Positions 41,827-53,100 of a stretch of DNA of 64,000 nucleotides are shown in pieces. The position numbers were made by a program, and so were the translations under genes. The DNA lies in assembly GCA_045130235.1 (NCBI GenBank), contig JBGUPJ010000023.1, positions 1 to 64,000 on the forward strand, in the 5' to 3' direction. The first letter of the stretch is position 1. Each line of letters begins with the position of its first letter. The notes under the pieces were generated by a model. The model saw only the letters and a list, made by a program, of their open reading frames with translations, ran no database searches and was not told where the DNA came from. The DNA is from UBA1756 sp045130235 (lineage in GTDB: Bacteria; Bacteroidota; Bacteroidia; Bacteroidales; WCHB1-69).

Positions 41827-42628
41827 AATCCATAAAGCGCTGAAAGCCTTCGGCTTAATTCTTCGTCACCCCTACCTGTTGAACCACGTTCTCGATGATG
41901 AGGAGGTGATGCACAGGGAGGTAGCGAAACAGTATCCGTTTCCGGACGGGTTGCCGGTAGTGCCCTTGACCGATTGGCTGCCGGACGGGCAGCAGACCGT
42001 TTCACCCTACACCTATCTGTCGGGCGGCACCTGGCCCACTGATTTGGCTCTGTTAAAAACCTTGGCGGCGCATTTCCAGGCTGAGAGCTATTTCGAGATC
42101 GGCACGTGGCGCGGGGAGAGTGTGGCCAACGTGGCTTCCATCGTGCCGCACTGCACCACGCTGAACCTTTCGCGGGAAGAGATTTTGCAACTTACTCATT
42201 CTGAAGAGTATGCAGATTTGCATTTCTTCTTTTCAAAAAATCTTCCGAACGTCACCCAGCTGTTAGGCAACTCCGAAACCTTCGACTTCACACCCTACAA
42301 AAAGCAGTTCGACCTGATTTTTATTGATGGCGACCATCATTACGAGGCGGTAAGGCGCGACACGCAATCCGTTCTTCCCTTATTAAAAAATGAAAAATCC
42401 ATCATCGTGTGGCACGACTACGCCTACGACCCCGAGAAGATACGGTGGAGCGTATTCAAAGGCATTTTAGATGGGCTGCCGCAGGAGTTGCACCCGAGGT
42501 TGGCGCACATCTCCAATACCCTCTGCGCGGTGTTGCTGCCCGAGCCCGCTATCGGCTGCCAGCCGCTGGTGCCGTATGCGAAGCCGAATCATTATTTCGA
42601 CATTACCATTAAAGCGAAAAAAATATAA
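41819..42628 (+). CDS. Class I SAM-dependent methyltransferase (Methyltransf_24 type)
   Basis: 269 residues. The N-terminal 70 residues are a variable region. SAM-binding motif I is SYFEIGTWRGESVANVA, and the second diagnostic block is DLIFIDGDHHYEAVRRDTQSVLPLL, followed by IVWHDYAYDPEKIRW, in which the Asp/His residues resemble the metal or catalytic site of class I O-methyltransferases linked to glycan synthesis. It overlaps the flippase gene by 8 bases and lies two bases before the acid phosphatase fusion, so the three are surely cotranscribed. The probable substrate is a sugar or lipid-linked glycan; not provable here. Confidence 0.8.
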   Translation: MSKIHKALKAFGLILRHPYLLNHVLDDEEVMHREVAKQYPFPDGLPVVPLTDWLPDGQQTVSPYTYLSGGTWPTDLALLKTLAAHFQAESYFEIGTWRGESVANVASIVPHCTTLNLSREEILQLTHSEEYADLHFFFSKNLPNVTQLLGNSETFDFTPYKKQFDLIFIDGDHHYEAVRRDTQSVLPLLKNEKSIIVWHDYAYDPEKIRWSVFKGILDGLPQELHPRLAHISNTLCAVLLPEPAIGCQPLVPYAKPNHYFDITIKAKKI

Positions 42629-42630
42629 TT

Positions 42631-44655
42631 ATGAACAAGATATTCCATAATTTTGGTCTCCTCCTCATCATTTTGGTGGGGATGTTGTCATCGGCCGTAG
42701 GGCAGGATGACCACTACTATTACCAATACGGAGCGCCTGCCGGCGAGTATTACCTGCCGGCGCCGCCCGATACGTCAAGTGTGCTGTTTGCCCACGATGT
42801 CAACTGCTGGATATGGGGCAAGTCGATGCGCAGCACGCCGCGTGGGGCACAGGCCAGCTGGGAGTCGCTGTATGGCATAGAGCGCATGGCCACCGTTTTC
42901 GGCGAGGCGATGGGCATCACCATCACCAAAACGGGCACACCTGCCATCTGGAAGTTCATGGAAAAAGCCTGTTATACAGGCGATATAAGTGTATATACCG
43001 TAAAAAAATACTATATGCGCATGCGGCCCTTTGCCCGCATGAACGAACATGTGGCGGGTGAGTTCGACAACGAGGAGGAGCTGCGTGGCAACGGCTCCTA
43101 CCCGTCGGGGCACACCGCTGAGGGGTGGTCAACAGCCTTGGCATTGGCAGAGATGCTGCCTGAGTTGCAAGACACGATTTTGCGGCGCGGCTATGAGTAC
43201 GGACAGAGCCGAGTGATTGTGGGGGCGCACTGGCAGAGCGATGTGGATGCGGGGCGTCTGGCCTCATCAGCGGGATTTGCCAGGATGCATACCTCTCCCG
43301 GCTATGCCAGCGACCTCGCTGCCGCCCGTGCAGAATACCTGACACTGCGACCGGGGGTGGCCAAGGAGAAACCAGTTGCTCCCCATCTCAACCGCATCCT
43401 CGATGCCCCAGCCGATACGGCCAGCATCTTCTACTACGGCGATGTGGCTGCCTACTGGCTGGCCAAGGGCGAGCGCGATACAGAGCGCGGACAGCAGGCC
43501 ATCGCCGATGCCGATGACTCTGACGAATCGCTGTACCGAGTGCTTTCGACAGTTACGGCAAAAGAAGTCTCCGCAAAAGCCACGCCCCATACCGCAAAGC
43601 TATTGTACTATGTGCAACAAACTTTGATGGTGGAAGTGCAGACATTGAAGTTAAGCAGTACCTTCCGCAAGCGTCCGTATGTGCAGTTGGGTGAACCTTC
43701 TCTGATACCTGAAGAGGAGGAGTCGCACAGGATGAGTTCATCTTATCCTTCTACCTCTGCTGCTCTCGGATGGGGCATTGCCCTCGTGATGACCGAGGTG
43801 TGTCCGGAACGGCAGAATGAGCTGCTGAAGTATGGTTACGAGTATGGTTACAGTCGTGTGATTGCCGGCTACCATTACGCCTCCGACGTGCAGGCAGGTC
43901 GGTTGCTGGCGGCATGTCATCTGGCCTTCCTGCACAACGATTCCACATTTCGCAGTCTGTTGGAGAGTGCTAAGGAGGAGTGGAAAGACTATAGCTTTTC
44001 TGAGGCCCCCGTTTCACCCTGTCCGGATGCTGCTACGGTGACTGACCAGGATGGCAATGTATATAAAACGGTGCAGATTGGCGATCAGTGCTGGATGGCG
44101 GAGAATATGCGCGCCACGCATGACTGCAAAGGCAAGGAGATTGCTTGGGGTAATGATTTCAACGCCAAGGTCCCTTACCGCTATTGTCCTAACAATCAAG
44201 ATAGTCGCATAGCGCAATACGGCTATCTGTACAATTGGACCGCCGCCATGAAAGTCTGTCCCGAAGGGTGGCATCTGCCCACTGATGCTGAATGGGATCA
44301 GCTGACCAATTATGTGGGAGACCAGCGTCAATATCGTTGCGGAGGTGACCAAAAGAATATTGCCAAGGCATTAGCTGAAAGAGGGAATGTTTGGCAGGAG
44401 AGCGATTCTGACGAATGTATGGTGGGTAATGATCGTTACAAGAATAATGCGACGGGTTTCTCGGCTCTGCCTGCTGGCGACTATCAGCAAGGCTACCATG
44501 TGTTCGGTCGCTGCGCTTTCTTCTGGACGGGCACAAAAGTGGATGCCACCAGTGCGGGCCGCCGTTATCTGGTCAACAATTTCTCTACCGTATTGGGAGT
44601 GTCAGCCGAAAAGGGAAATGGGTACTCCGTGCGGTGCGTAAAAGATGTGAAATAG
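42631..44655 (+). CDS. Tandem class A acid phosphatase fused to a FISUMP domain
   Basis: 674 residues with a signal peptide (MNKIFHNFGLLLIILVGMLSSAVGQ). The first PAP2/class A acid phosphatase domain has a complete active site: Lys125-x6-Arg132-Pro133, PSGH at 158-161 (His161), and Ser193-Arg194...His200...Asp204. The second copy (about 300-440) keeps the nucleophile motif (Ser408-Arg409, His415, Asp419), but its PSGH motif reads PSTS (373-376), so the general-acid His is lost. Residues about 467-674 match the Fibrobacter succinogenes major paralogous domain (IGDQCWMAENMRATHD; GYLYNWTAAMKVCPEGWHLPTDAEW; GNGYSVRCVKD). It is an exported phosphomonoesterase, possibly surface-attached. Last gene of the tsaC-flippase-methyltransferase run. 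Confidence 0.87.
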   Translation: MNKIFHNFGLLLIILVGMLSSAVGQDDHYYYQYGAPAGEYYLPAPPDTSSVLFAHDVNCWIWGKSMRSTPRGAQASWESLYGIERMATVFGEAMGITITKTGTPAIWKFMEKACYTGDISVYTVKKYYMRMRPFARMNEHVAGEFDNEEELRGNGSYPSGHTAEGWSTALALAEMLPELQDTILRRGYEYGQSRVIVGAHWQSDVDAGRLASSAGFARMHTSPGYASDLAAARAEYLTLRPGVAKEKPVAPHLNRILDAPADTASIFYYGDVAAYWLAKGERDTERGQQAIADADDSDESLYRVLSTVTAKEVSAKATPHTAKLLYYVQQTLMVEVQTLKLSSTFRKRPYVQLGEPSLIPEEEESHRMSSSYPSTSAALGWGIALVMTEVCPERQNELLKYGYEYGYSRVIAGYHYASDVQAGRLLAACHLAFLHNDSTFRSLLESAKEEWKDYSFSEAPVSPCPDAATVTDQDGNVYKTVQIGDQCWMAENMRATHDCKGKEIAWGNDFNAKVPYRYCPNNQDSRIAQYGYLYNWTAAMKVCPEGWHLPTDAEWDQLTNYVGDQRQYRCGGDQKNIAKALAERGNVWQESDSDECMVGNDRYKNNATGFSALPAGDYQQGYHVFGRCAFFWTGTKVDATSAGRRYLVNNFSTVLGVSAEKGNGYSVRCVKDVK

Positions 44656-44668
44656 GAATTATTAACCG

Positions 44669-46939
44669 CTATTCTATATCCCATTCCCCAGCGGTGAGCG
44701 TGATTTCCAAGTCGGTGCCTGGAAATACGGTTGCGGTGGTGCCTTGAGGAACTGTCACTTTCAAGTGGGTGGCATATTGATCCAACACCTCCACCTTGAT
44801 GGTGCCGTATAGGGTGGGCTTTGTGGCGCGCACCCATTCGACTCCCTCGCACGGTTGCGGGTCGATGAAAAAGTGTTGGTAGCCAGGGTGTTCTGGATCG
44901 GGCTGTATGCCCGCCAATGCCTGGTAAAACCAGATGCCGACCCCATTGTAGCAGTTGTGTACTCGGCTGCGGTCTTCCACCACCTTCTCTCCATTGTCGC
45001 GTTCGCAGCCCCATGATTCCCAAGTGGTGGTCGCCCCGTGGTTGAGCATGTGGAGGTAGCCGGGGTAGTCGGGTTGGCGCAGGATGGTGGCCATCAGGTC
45101 GGTCTGCCGCTCGCGGATGCACCACTCGGTGAAAATCGGTACGCCCATGAGCCCCACGGCGATATGGTCGTTGTACTTTCCGTGGCAGTCGGCAAGCAGC
45201 TGTGCTTCGACCGCCTCGCGGATGGTGTCGTCGGGCGCAATGTCCATCAGCAGGGCGTAGCTCTGGTCGAGCGGCGTGCCGTTGGCGTAGGTGTGGGTCT
45301 CGGGATGGTAGAATTTTTGGTGGATGTTGGTTTTAAGCCGTTCGCGCCAGCTGACAAACATTTTCACATCCTCATCATGGTCTAACATTTTCGCTATCCG
45401 CTCCATATCGTTGAGGCAATCCACGATGAAACAATTACTTACGAATAGGGCCGACTCGCCGCTCACATCCACACCGTCGGGTGCGAGCCAGTCGCCGAGG
45501 AACCACATCCGTCCCTCGTTGGGCCAGGGTTCGAGAAGACCATCAGGACTATATCGCTTCACGTAGTCCAGCCATGCTTTCATATAGTCGTAATGCCAGT
45601 TCATATAGCCGTAAAGACTGCCGAATCGCCAAAAACCGGGTTCGCCATAGTTAAGCGCCAAGCGCCAAGGTGCCTTGATGATGAAGCCGCTCCAGTAGGG
45701 GCCGCCTCCGGTGGGAAATGCTGGAGCCACGTAGGGCAACGAACCGGTGCTGTCCATCGCATCCATCCACGCTTGGAGCCAGTTAAAGTAAGTGTCGCGC
45801 ACATCGTACATCGTCATCAACGTCATGGTGGAGGAGTTGCCGTCGCCGCCGTAGCCCATCCGTTCCAGATGGGGGCAGTCCATCATATAGCCGCTGAGGG
45901 TGAGGCATTGGAGGGTGTATTGGATGAGGTTGTGGATGGCGTTGAGGTTGGAGTCGGAGCATTCGAAGGTGGAGGCCTCGTTGGGGTTAAGGGCGCTGAT
46001 TTGTAGGGCGCGCGCCTCTTTGATGTCGCCTCCTGTCACGCGCACGTAGCGGAAGGCGTGGTAATGGAATCGGTTGGTGAAATGGTCGTTGCCGCTGTCG
46101 TCCGACACATAATAATCGCTCTCGGTATGGGGCGGTGTGGCGTGCAGGTGGTCGAGGTACTCCATTGTGACTTCGCGACCGGACGGCAGCGGCTGGAAGC
46201 CGGCTTGGAACCATCCTGTGAGCACCCGCCCGAAGTCGAGAAGCAGGGTGCTGTCATCGGTACGGGTCACCGATACAGGTGCCAATGTGTCGATGATGCG
46301 ATTGCCTCGAAAATGCTGACTATGGTCGAAAATATCGGCTGTCTCGAAATGGGAGGCGGAACGCCATTCAGGTTGAACCCGTGCGTCGAAGCGTTCGCCG
46401 CCAAACTGGAGAGGTTGCCAACTGCCAGTGTATTGGTAGCCGCTTGGCGAGGCCTGCCATGTGGTATCGGTAGCTGCTCTTGTTTTGGATGTTTTACGGA
46501 CAATTCTTCCATTTCTAATACGATATTCTTCCCAATATACCTGCGCAGCCACCGCCGCTGGTTTGCCATATACCCGTCCCCAACCTTGTCCGATACACAG
46601 GAGCAGTTCATTGTCGCCTTCATGCAGATAGTCCGTAATTTCGTAATAATTAACCAATGCCCACTTGTTGAGTTGTGACACGGCGGGTTGCAGCACACAG
46701 TCGCCCACTTTTACGCCGTTTACATACACTTCGTGATATCCTAATGAACGGATTCGTAGAAAAATATCTGTACTATGAATCTCTTTTTTAGAAAAACTAA
46801 TCGTCTTGCGAAACATGGGTGTTTCTTCCCAGCCGTTGCCGTCGGCGGTACGGCAGCCGATGTACTGCTGAGCGTGGGCGGAAAACGTGGCCAGCAGAAT
46901 GACGGACATCACCAGCGAAAGGAGTTTAGGGGTTTTCAT
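44669..46939 (-). CDS. Secreted GH78 alpha-L-rhamnosidase-like glycoside hydrolase
   Basis: 756 residues with a signal peptide (MKTPKLLSLVMSVILLATFSAHAQ). Domain order fits GH78: an N-terminal beta domain with the lectin-like segment LRIRSLGYHEVYVNGVKVGD and LLLCIGQGWGRVYG, a beta-sandwich domain (LDFGRVLTGWFQAGF), then the (alpha/alpha)6 barrel with TLSGYMMDCPHLERMGYGGDG, where family members have the acidic residues of the active site in DCPxRDERxGWxGD. Here the run is DCPHLERMGYGGD, so one acidic position differs. NHGATTTWESWGCE and the C-terminal beta domain follow. It probably removes terminal rhamnose from glycans in the periplasm. It stands alone on the minus strand, not in a SusCD locus. 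Confidence 0.83.
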   Translation of the reverse strand: MKTPKLLSLVMSVILLATFSAHAQQYIGCRTADGNGWEETPMFRKTISFSKKEIHSTDIFLRIRSLGYHEVYVNGVKVGDCVLQPAVSQLNKWALVNYYEITDYLHEGDNELLLCIGQGWGRVYGKPAAVAAQVYWEEYRIRNGRIVRKTSKTRAATDTTWQASPSGYQYTGSWQPLQFGGERFDARVQPEWRSASHFETADIFDHSQHFRGNRIIDTLAPVSVTRTDDSTLLLDFGRVLTGWFQAGFQPLPSGREVTMEYLDHLHATPPHTESDYYVSDDSGNDHFTNRFHYHAFRYVRVTGGDIKEARALQISALNPNEASTFECSDSNLNAIHNLIQYTLQCLTLSGYMMDCPHLERMGYGGDGNSSTMTLMTMYDVRDTYFNWLQAWMDAMDSTGSLPYVAPAFPTGGGPYWSGFIIKAPWRLALNYGEPGFWRFGSLYGYMNWHYDYMKAWLDYVKRYSPDGLLEPWPNEGRMWFLGDWLAPDGVDVSGESALFVSNCFIVDCLNDMERIAKMLDHDEDVKMFVSWRERLKTNIHQKFYHPETHTYANGTPLDQSYALLMDIAPDDTIREAVEAQLLADCHGKYNDHIAVGLMGVPIFTEWCIRERQTDLMATILRQPDYPGYLHMLNHGATTTWESWGCERDNGEKVVEDRSRVHNCYNGVGIWFYQALAGIQPDPEHPGYQHFFIDPQPCEGVEWVRATKPTLYGTIKVEVLDQYATHLKVTVPQGTTATVFPGTDLEITLTAGEWDIE

Positions 46940-46998
46940 CTACAGATGCGTCTTTTTTTATTTTACTCGTCAACTCATTCAGTGAAAGGTTGACGTTG

Positions 46999-47006
46999 CA
47001 AAATTA
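46999..47006 (-). promoter_or_regulatory. -7 promoter element for the GH78 gene
   Basis: On the minus strand TAATTTTG followed by CAACG matches TAnnTTTG, 59 bases before the ATG at 46939. Confidence 0.55.
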
Positions 47007-47073
47007 CATGTTATTTTCTTATTTTTATCAGTTTAGTTGTAATTATTTGAGATTCGGACATTTTGTGTGTCAT

Positions 47074-47109
47074 AAAAAATCAAAGGCGACCTTTTCAGGC
47101 CGCCTTTGA
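47074..47109 (-). terminator. Intrinsic terminator of the giant surface-protein gene
   Basis: On the minus strand CAAAGGCGGCC, TGAAAA and GGTCGCCTTTG make a 10-11 bp stem with one mismatch, followed by ATTTTTTA, 17 bases after the stop at 47126. Confidence 0.85.
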
Positions 47110-47125
47110 TGGAATGGATGTGGTT

Positions 47126-50100
47126 TTATCGTCTCGTGACGACAAATTTTTGTGAGATGACTTTCTCGCTGTTTCGTACATTGAGGAAGTAAATGCCCTG
47201 TGCAAATTCAGCAACGCTGTAGGTAAGCACTTCTGTACTGCCGGTGAGCTCAGCATTGATGACGCGAACCACCTTGCCCTGTGCATCCGTGATGGTGATC
47301 TGGGTGTTGCCCTCCATGCCATGGATGACAAGGTTCAGCTGTTCGTTGACGGGGTTCGGGAATGATTGGACAGAGGCTTCGCTGCTGTATTCGCTGATGG
47401 CAGCGGGAGCACCAGCCGGATTCACACCGTCCTCGTTGACGATGATAGTGAGGTTGCGAGCGGCAATCACCTCCTTTGTGCCAACGGTATCACCGTAACC
47501 ACCAAGGATATGGCCGTATCTGCGGTTCACGATGTAGGGGTTGTAGATACCGTTACGGTCGATGCCAGTTTCTTCGACACTGTTGCGCAACTCGGCTTTC
47601 AGTTTCAAAGTATATGTGCCGTTCTCCAACCCGGTGAAGGTGACCTTGTTCGGAATGTTCTTGAAGGCTTCGAAGTAGAAGTAGTCGAACTGCATGATGG
47701 TACTGTTGGCGGTCTGACGGAAGGCAAACGTTGTGCTTGGAATCTCTCCAGTGGGTTCTGTCAGATCGGCCACTCCGTAATACACGCCCACACGGTCATA
47801 GTAGGTGGAGATGCTGAAGTTCTCCACAAGGTTCGGCATGTCATCTTCGGAGATGGGCTGTTCGCTGTACTGCAGCTCATAACTCATATCCATTTTTTCG
47901 CCATTCCAAGTGTTTTCAGTGGTGTTGCTGAGGTAGGCGTAGAAATAGGAGGGAGTATTCTTAGCGAGATAGATGGTGTCGCCTAACAGTTCATTCGGCG
48001 TGTTGGTATATTCTCTGGTGTAGCTGGAACGGGTCATGATACAAGTATCAGCGAAGAGGATTTCGAGGTCGTACTGGTTGACCACATAGCTGATGATACT
48101 GTCGCAACCATGTGCTGTTTCGAGTTCTTCAGTTTCAGGAACTTCGGGAATTCCATTGGTAATAGCGTAGGTTTGTTCGCCGTAGGTGTATTCGTTAAGA
48201 CCGGTGCCGATGTTGATTTCACGCACGATATTATAGGTCGGCCAGACGGTGAACTCAATCGTGTCGGTGGCATTGCCGGAGCAGAGGTAGGCATCGGTGA
48301 TGACCATAGCCAAGAGGTACTCTCCAGCGGCCAGCTCGTTGAGGTTGAAGGTAGCGGGGGTGCTGCTGATCTCGTCGGTTTCGGCCACCACTTCGCCATT
48401 GCTCACGTTCACCCATTCGATGCTGTAGTCAGGAGTGCCACCGTCAATCGTGAAGGTTACGATATTGTCGGAGCCTTTGCAGATACCTGCTTCAGCAATG
48501 TCGCTGAGGATGCTCTGCGTACCGGTGATGAAACCAGGATTCTCAATGGTGACGGTTCCAGCGGTGGAGCAGCTGTTATGGTCAGTAACGACATAGGTGT
48601 AGGTGCCTTCAGAAAGCTCATTGATGATGAGGGTGGGAAGGTCGGCCATGATCGTCATCTCTTCAGGAGTGCCGCCGTTCCAAGCACAGGTGTATTCGCC
48701 AATGCCGGTGGTCACAATGACGGTGGCGGAACCTAACTCGGTGCAGCTCACATTCTCGTGTTCGGTTTCAACTTCCGGAAGTTCGTTCACGTTCACCGTC
48801 AGTGTGTTGGATTCTTTTGAGCAGCCGTTTTCATCGGTGACGATTACGGAGTAAGTACCGGCGTCAGTGGCGCGCAAGGTGGCTCCAGTAGCCCCGTTGT
48901 CTTCGTTGTCAAATCTCCATACATACTCAACGGCGGTGGCGCAATTGACAACGAAGTGGAAGGCGCTGTCGGCACAGATGGTGCTGAGGCCGTTCTCTTC
49001 TGAAATCGTTACCGTCGGCAATGCGTTGATGGTAATGTTGATGGTAGCCGTGTTGCTACAGTTTTCACCATTGGTGACCGTGACGGTGTATTCGGTTCTG
49101 TCAGGTTCTGTTTCAAAGATGTATTCCTCACCTTCAGCATTCCAGGTATATTCCTCATAGCCTTCCGTGGCGGTCAGCGTGATAGTCTCGCCTGCACAAA
49201 CCGTGTTGTTGACAGCATCGGTGGTGATGGTGACTGCCGGGATGGTATCCACTATAATGGTGCCGTTGAAGGTCTTGACGCTAGCCTCGCAAGCTTCGCT
49301 GGAAGCGGTGATGGTGAAGTTGAAGGTGCCGGTTGCAGTCGGCGTGCCGCTCATTACGTAGTTCGGCTCGGTTTCGCTTTCAGCTGTGACGGCTGCGAGT
49401 GTTACGCCTGCGGGTGCCCCGGTGAGTTCTACATCATCAGAGTTGGCAACGTAGAAGTTCAGGTCGGTCATCGCAATGCCTTTGCAGAACTCCTGGCTGA
49501 AGTTGTCGGCAGGTGAAAGGGCAACCAACTTCACGGTGTCGTTCATGGTGATGCTCACATTCTGGGTCTTGGAGCCGCAGTTGTTGCCGGCAGTGGCGGT
49601 GATGGTGAATTCATGCGTGCCGGCTGTCGTCAGTCTGCCTTCAATCTGATGTGCAGCTGCATTGTAGCTCAACTCATTTGACATGCTGCCGAAATCAAGC
49701 GTGCAGTGTGCAGTGTCCAAAACGATCGGGGTGATGTTTGTACCCAAGCAGAGGGGCTGCGTGAGATTGTCGGCCTCGAAGTGTGCGGTGTCGTTCATGG
49801 TGATGGTGATGTCCACCGATTTTTCACCACAGTCGCTAGTAGCTGTCACGGTGAAGTTGTGAACACCAGCTGTGAGAATTTCACCCTCGATCTGATGATC
49901 GGCCTCGTTGTAGGTAAGACCCGTCGGCAGAGTGAAGTTGAGTTCGCAGTTGGCGGTATCCAGCACGATAGCTGTAATCGGTGTGCCGAGGCAGAGGGTC
50001 TGCGTGGTATGGGTAGCCGTCAGCTTCGCGGTATCCATCATGGTGATGCTCACCTCCTGGGTCTTGTTGCCGCAGTTGTTGCTGGCCGTGATGGTGAAGG

Positions 50101-53100
50101 TATAGGTTCCGGCTTGCTCCAGCTCGCCCTTGATCTTGTGTTCACCGGCGTTATAGCTCAAACCAGTGGGCATCTGACCGAAGTCAAGCGTGCAATGAGC
50201 CGTGTCGAGCACGATGTCATCGATTGCTTCACCGAGGCAGAGTTCCTGCGTGGTGTTGGTGGCCACGAGGCGTGCAGTGTCGTTCATGGTGATACTCACC
50301 TCCACGCTCTTTTCGGTAGAAGGACAGGTGGTGCTGCTGGCCGTGATGGTGAAGCTGTGGACACCGGCGCTGCTCACCTCGCCTGTGATGATGTGGTCGC
50401 TTTCGTCGTAGGTCAGGTCATTGGTCGGCATCTGGCCAAAATCAAGTTCGCAGTTGTCCATCGTCAGTGCGATGGGCTCAATGGCGGTGCCGAGACAGAG
50501 CGTCTGCGTGGTGTTGTCAGCCGTCAGTTTCACCGTGTCGTTCATGGTGATAAATACCGGCAGGCTCTTGCTGCTGCATCCGTGCTCGGAGGTGGCCGTG
50601 ATGGTGAAGCTGTGGACACCGGCAGTGGTCAACTCGCCCGTGATGGTGTTGTCGGTTGCATTGTAAGTCAACTCACTCGACATCTGGCCGAAGTCGAGGG
50701 TGCAGTTGGCAATCGTCAGCGCGATGGGCTCAATGGCGGTGCCGAGACAGAGCGCCTGGGTGGCGTTGGTAGCCGTCAGTTTCACAGTGTCATACACGGT
50801 GATGTTGATGGCGGCGGTGTTGGAACAGCCGTTGCCATCGGTACCCGTTACCGTGAAGGTGGAGTCTCTCTTCGGCTCAACCGTGATGGCGGCAGTGTTG
50901 CCAGCTTCGTTCTCCCATACATAGCTGGTAGCACCGGCAGCGGTCAGGTTCACCGTTCCGCCCAGGCAGATGGCGGCGGACTGTCCGTTGGTGATGACCA
51001 CGTCGGGAAGTGCGTTCACCGTGATGCTGCGTGAGGCGGCTTGCGTTGCCGTACAGCCGTTTCCATCGGTGTAGTTCACGGTCACGGTCTTGGAGCCATT
51101 GTCAGACCAGCTCAAGGTGAGGGTGTTACCCGTGGTTTCACCTTCTACCGTGGCATTAGTCTCAGGATAGGTCCAGATGTAGTCATGAATGCCGTTGTCA
51201 GCATTGGCGATATCGGTGGTGAAGGTGATGGTATTGCCTTCGCAGACAGCGTTATCGCTGGAGAGGGTGGGAGTGGGCAACGCATGAACCATGACTTCAG
51301 CGGAAGATGAATTGGTACAGTTGTTGTTGTCGGTAACGGTTACGGTTACGGAGTGCGTACCCGTGGTGGAACTCGTGAAGGTGGCGGTGGCACCGTCAGC
51401 GGTCAGCGCATCTTCGGAAGAAGAAGCCCATACATAGTTGGTGTAGTTGCCATTTTCAATGGTCCAGCTTGTGCTTGCCCCTTGACAAATCTCTTTGTTA
51501 GCCAGTGTAAGACCAGTGGTGGGCAGTTCGAGTACGGTAACGGTGGCCGTCGTCTCGTTCACACAGCCATACTCATCAGTACCTGTAATGTTGATTTCTG
51601 TTTCTCCTGCTGCTATGCCGTAGAAAGTGACGTTGGAGCCAGTGACAACATCGGTTATGGTGTTGGGTGCCATAAAGTATTCGATCGGAGTCCATTCATA
51701 TTCATCTGCGCCTGATGCGGAAAGCGCAACCGTGCCATTGAGACACACCTGTGCATCGGCGACTGTGATTGTCGGCAGTTCGTGGACGATAATAGTGTAT
51801 GATCGGGACTGTGTGCAGCCAGTCGTTGCGTTGGTGGCAGTTGCACTGATGGTGTAGGTGCCTGCTGGAGCGGTGCTGAGGAAGGTGGCTTCACCATCAT
51901 TCGATTCAAGGTATTCATCGGTTTGCCAGGAGTAGTTGTAGATTTCCTCTTCTGACTCTTGTTCAGCATAGAGGTCTACTTCTGTGCCGCGGCATACTTC
52001 GATTCCATCTTCATCTCCTTCGTCATATTCCGTTTCGCTTCCAATAGTGAAATCAGGAAGCGGGTTCACGTACACGGTTATCGTGTCGGAAGTGTTGGAA
52101 CAGCCGTTGCCGTCAGTCACACTTACAGTGTATTTGCCTTCTTCGGTGACCTCTAAGATGTTGCTGCTACCTTCCATGGACACTCTGTCCTTTTCCCAGC
52201 TGAATGAGTTGGTCTCTGAAGTGGCGGTGAGGGTTGCAGTCTGACCGTCGCAGATAGCGACTTCGCCATTGGTTGCAGCAGGTGATGAGGCCAACGTTAC
52301 AGTCGGCAGAGCATACACAGTGATGCCAATGGATTCGGTCTTGGAACAGACTAATATCGGTTCTTCGTCGTCAGTAATTTCGTCAGACACAAAACCGTAC
52401 ACAGCGTTTATGGCGGTTACAGAAATGGTATGGTTGCCAGCGGGTGCAGGTCCGAATGTGTGCCAGGTATTGGAATTTCCAGAAAGGTAATCGCCTTCCC
52501 ATGAATAGGGATAGACTTCTTGGACTGATGATCCGGAAGCATAGATGGCGACGGTGCCGTCAGCACACATGCTGATGCCCGTCGTCTGATTGTCGACAGA
52601 CAATGTGAAGTTCGGCAACGGAACTACGGACACATATACAGGCTCCATCCAACCCTCACATTCGTTAGCGTCAGTAACAATTACGTAATAAGAGCCAGTC
52701 TCTTCTTCAGTAATATTGGACAGTTCAAGAGTATTGGTATGACCAACTTCCACACGCCATTCTTCTTCTTCTTCCCCATCTTTGTACCAAATATAGGTAT
52801 TGCTTTCCACATAGGGTACGCTAATAGTGACACTGCCTCCTTCGCAAAGTAGCACTTCGTCACCTTCGCCAGTAGCTCCAATGTCTTCACCATTCACAAT
52901 GATGGTGAGATCGGTGCTCGGCAGAGGATTCACGGTAACGGTGTATTCTGCGGAAGCCGTACAGCCGTAGCTGTTGGTACCCGTCACATAGTAGGTTGTG
53001 CTTTCATCAATATCCTCGCCATTAGCGACAAGAGTATCTTCTTCAAGGGTTTCAATAGGATGCGTTCCATCGCTCCATACATAGTGGTTCGCATTGTGGG

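Noticed and set aside
49706..51034. Plus-strand frame (442 codons) and similar ones (58268-58843, 59867-61084) inside the giant gene
   Set aside because: They are opposite the repeat blocks, so they show the same periodicity as Gly/Val/His-rich shadow peptides. None has a start context or domain.
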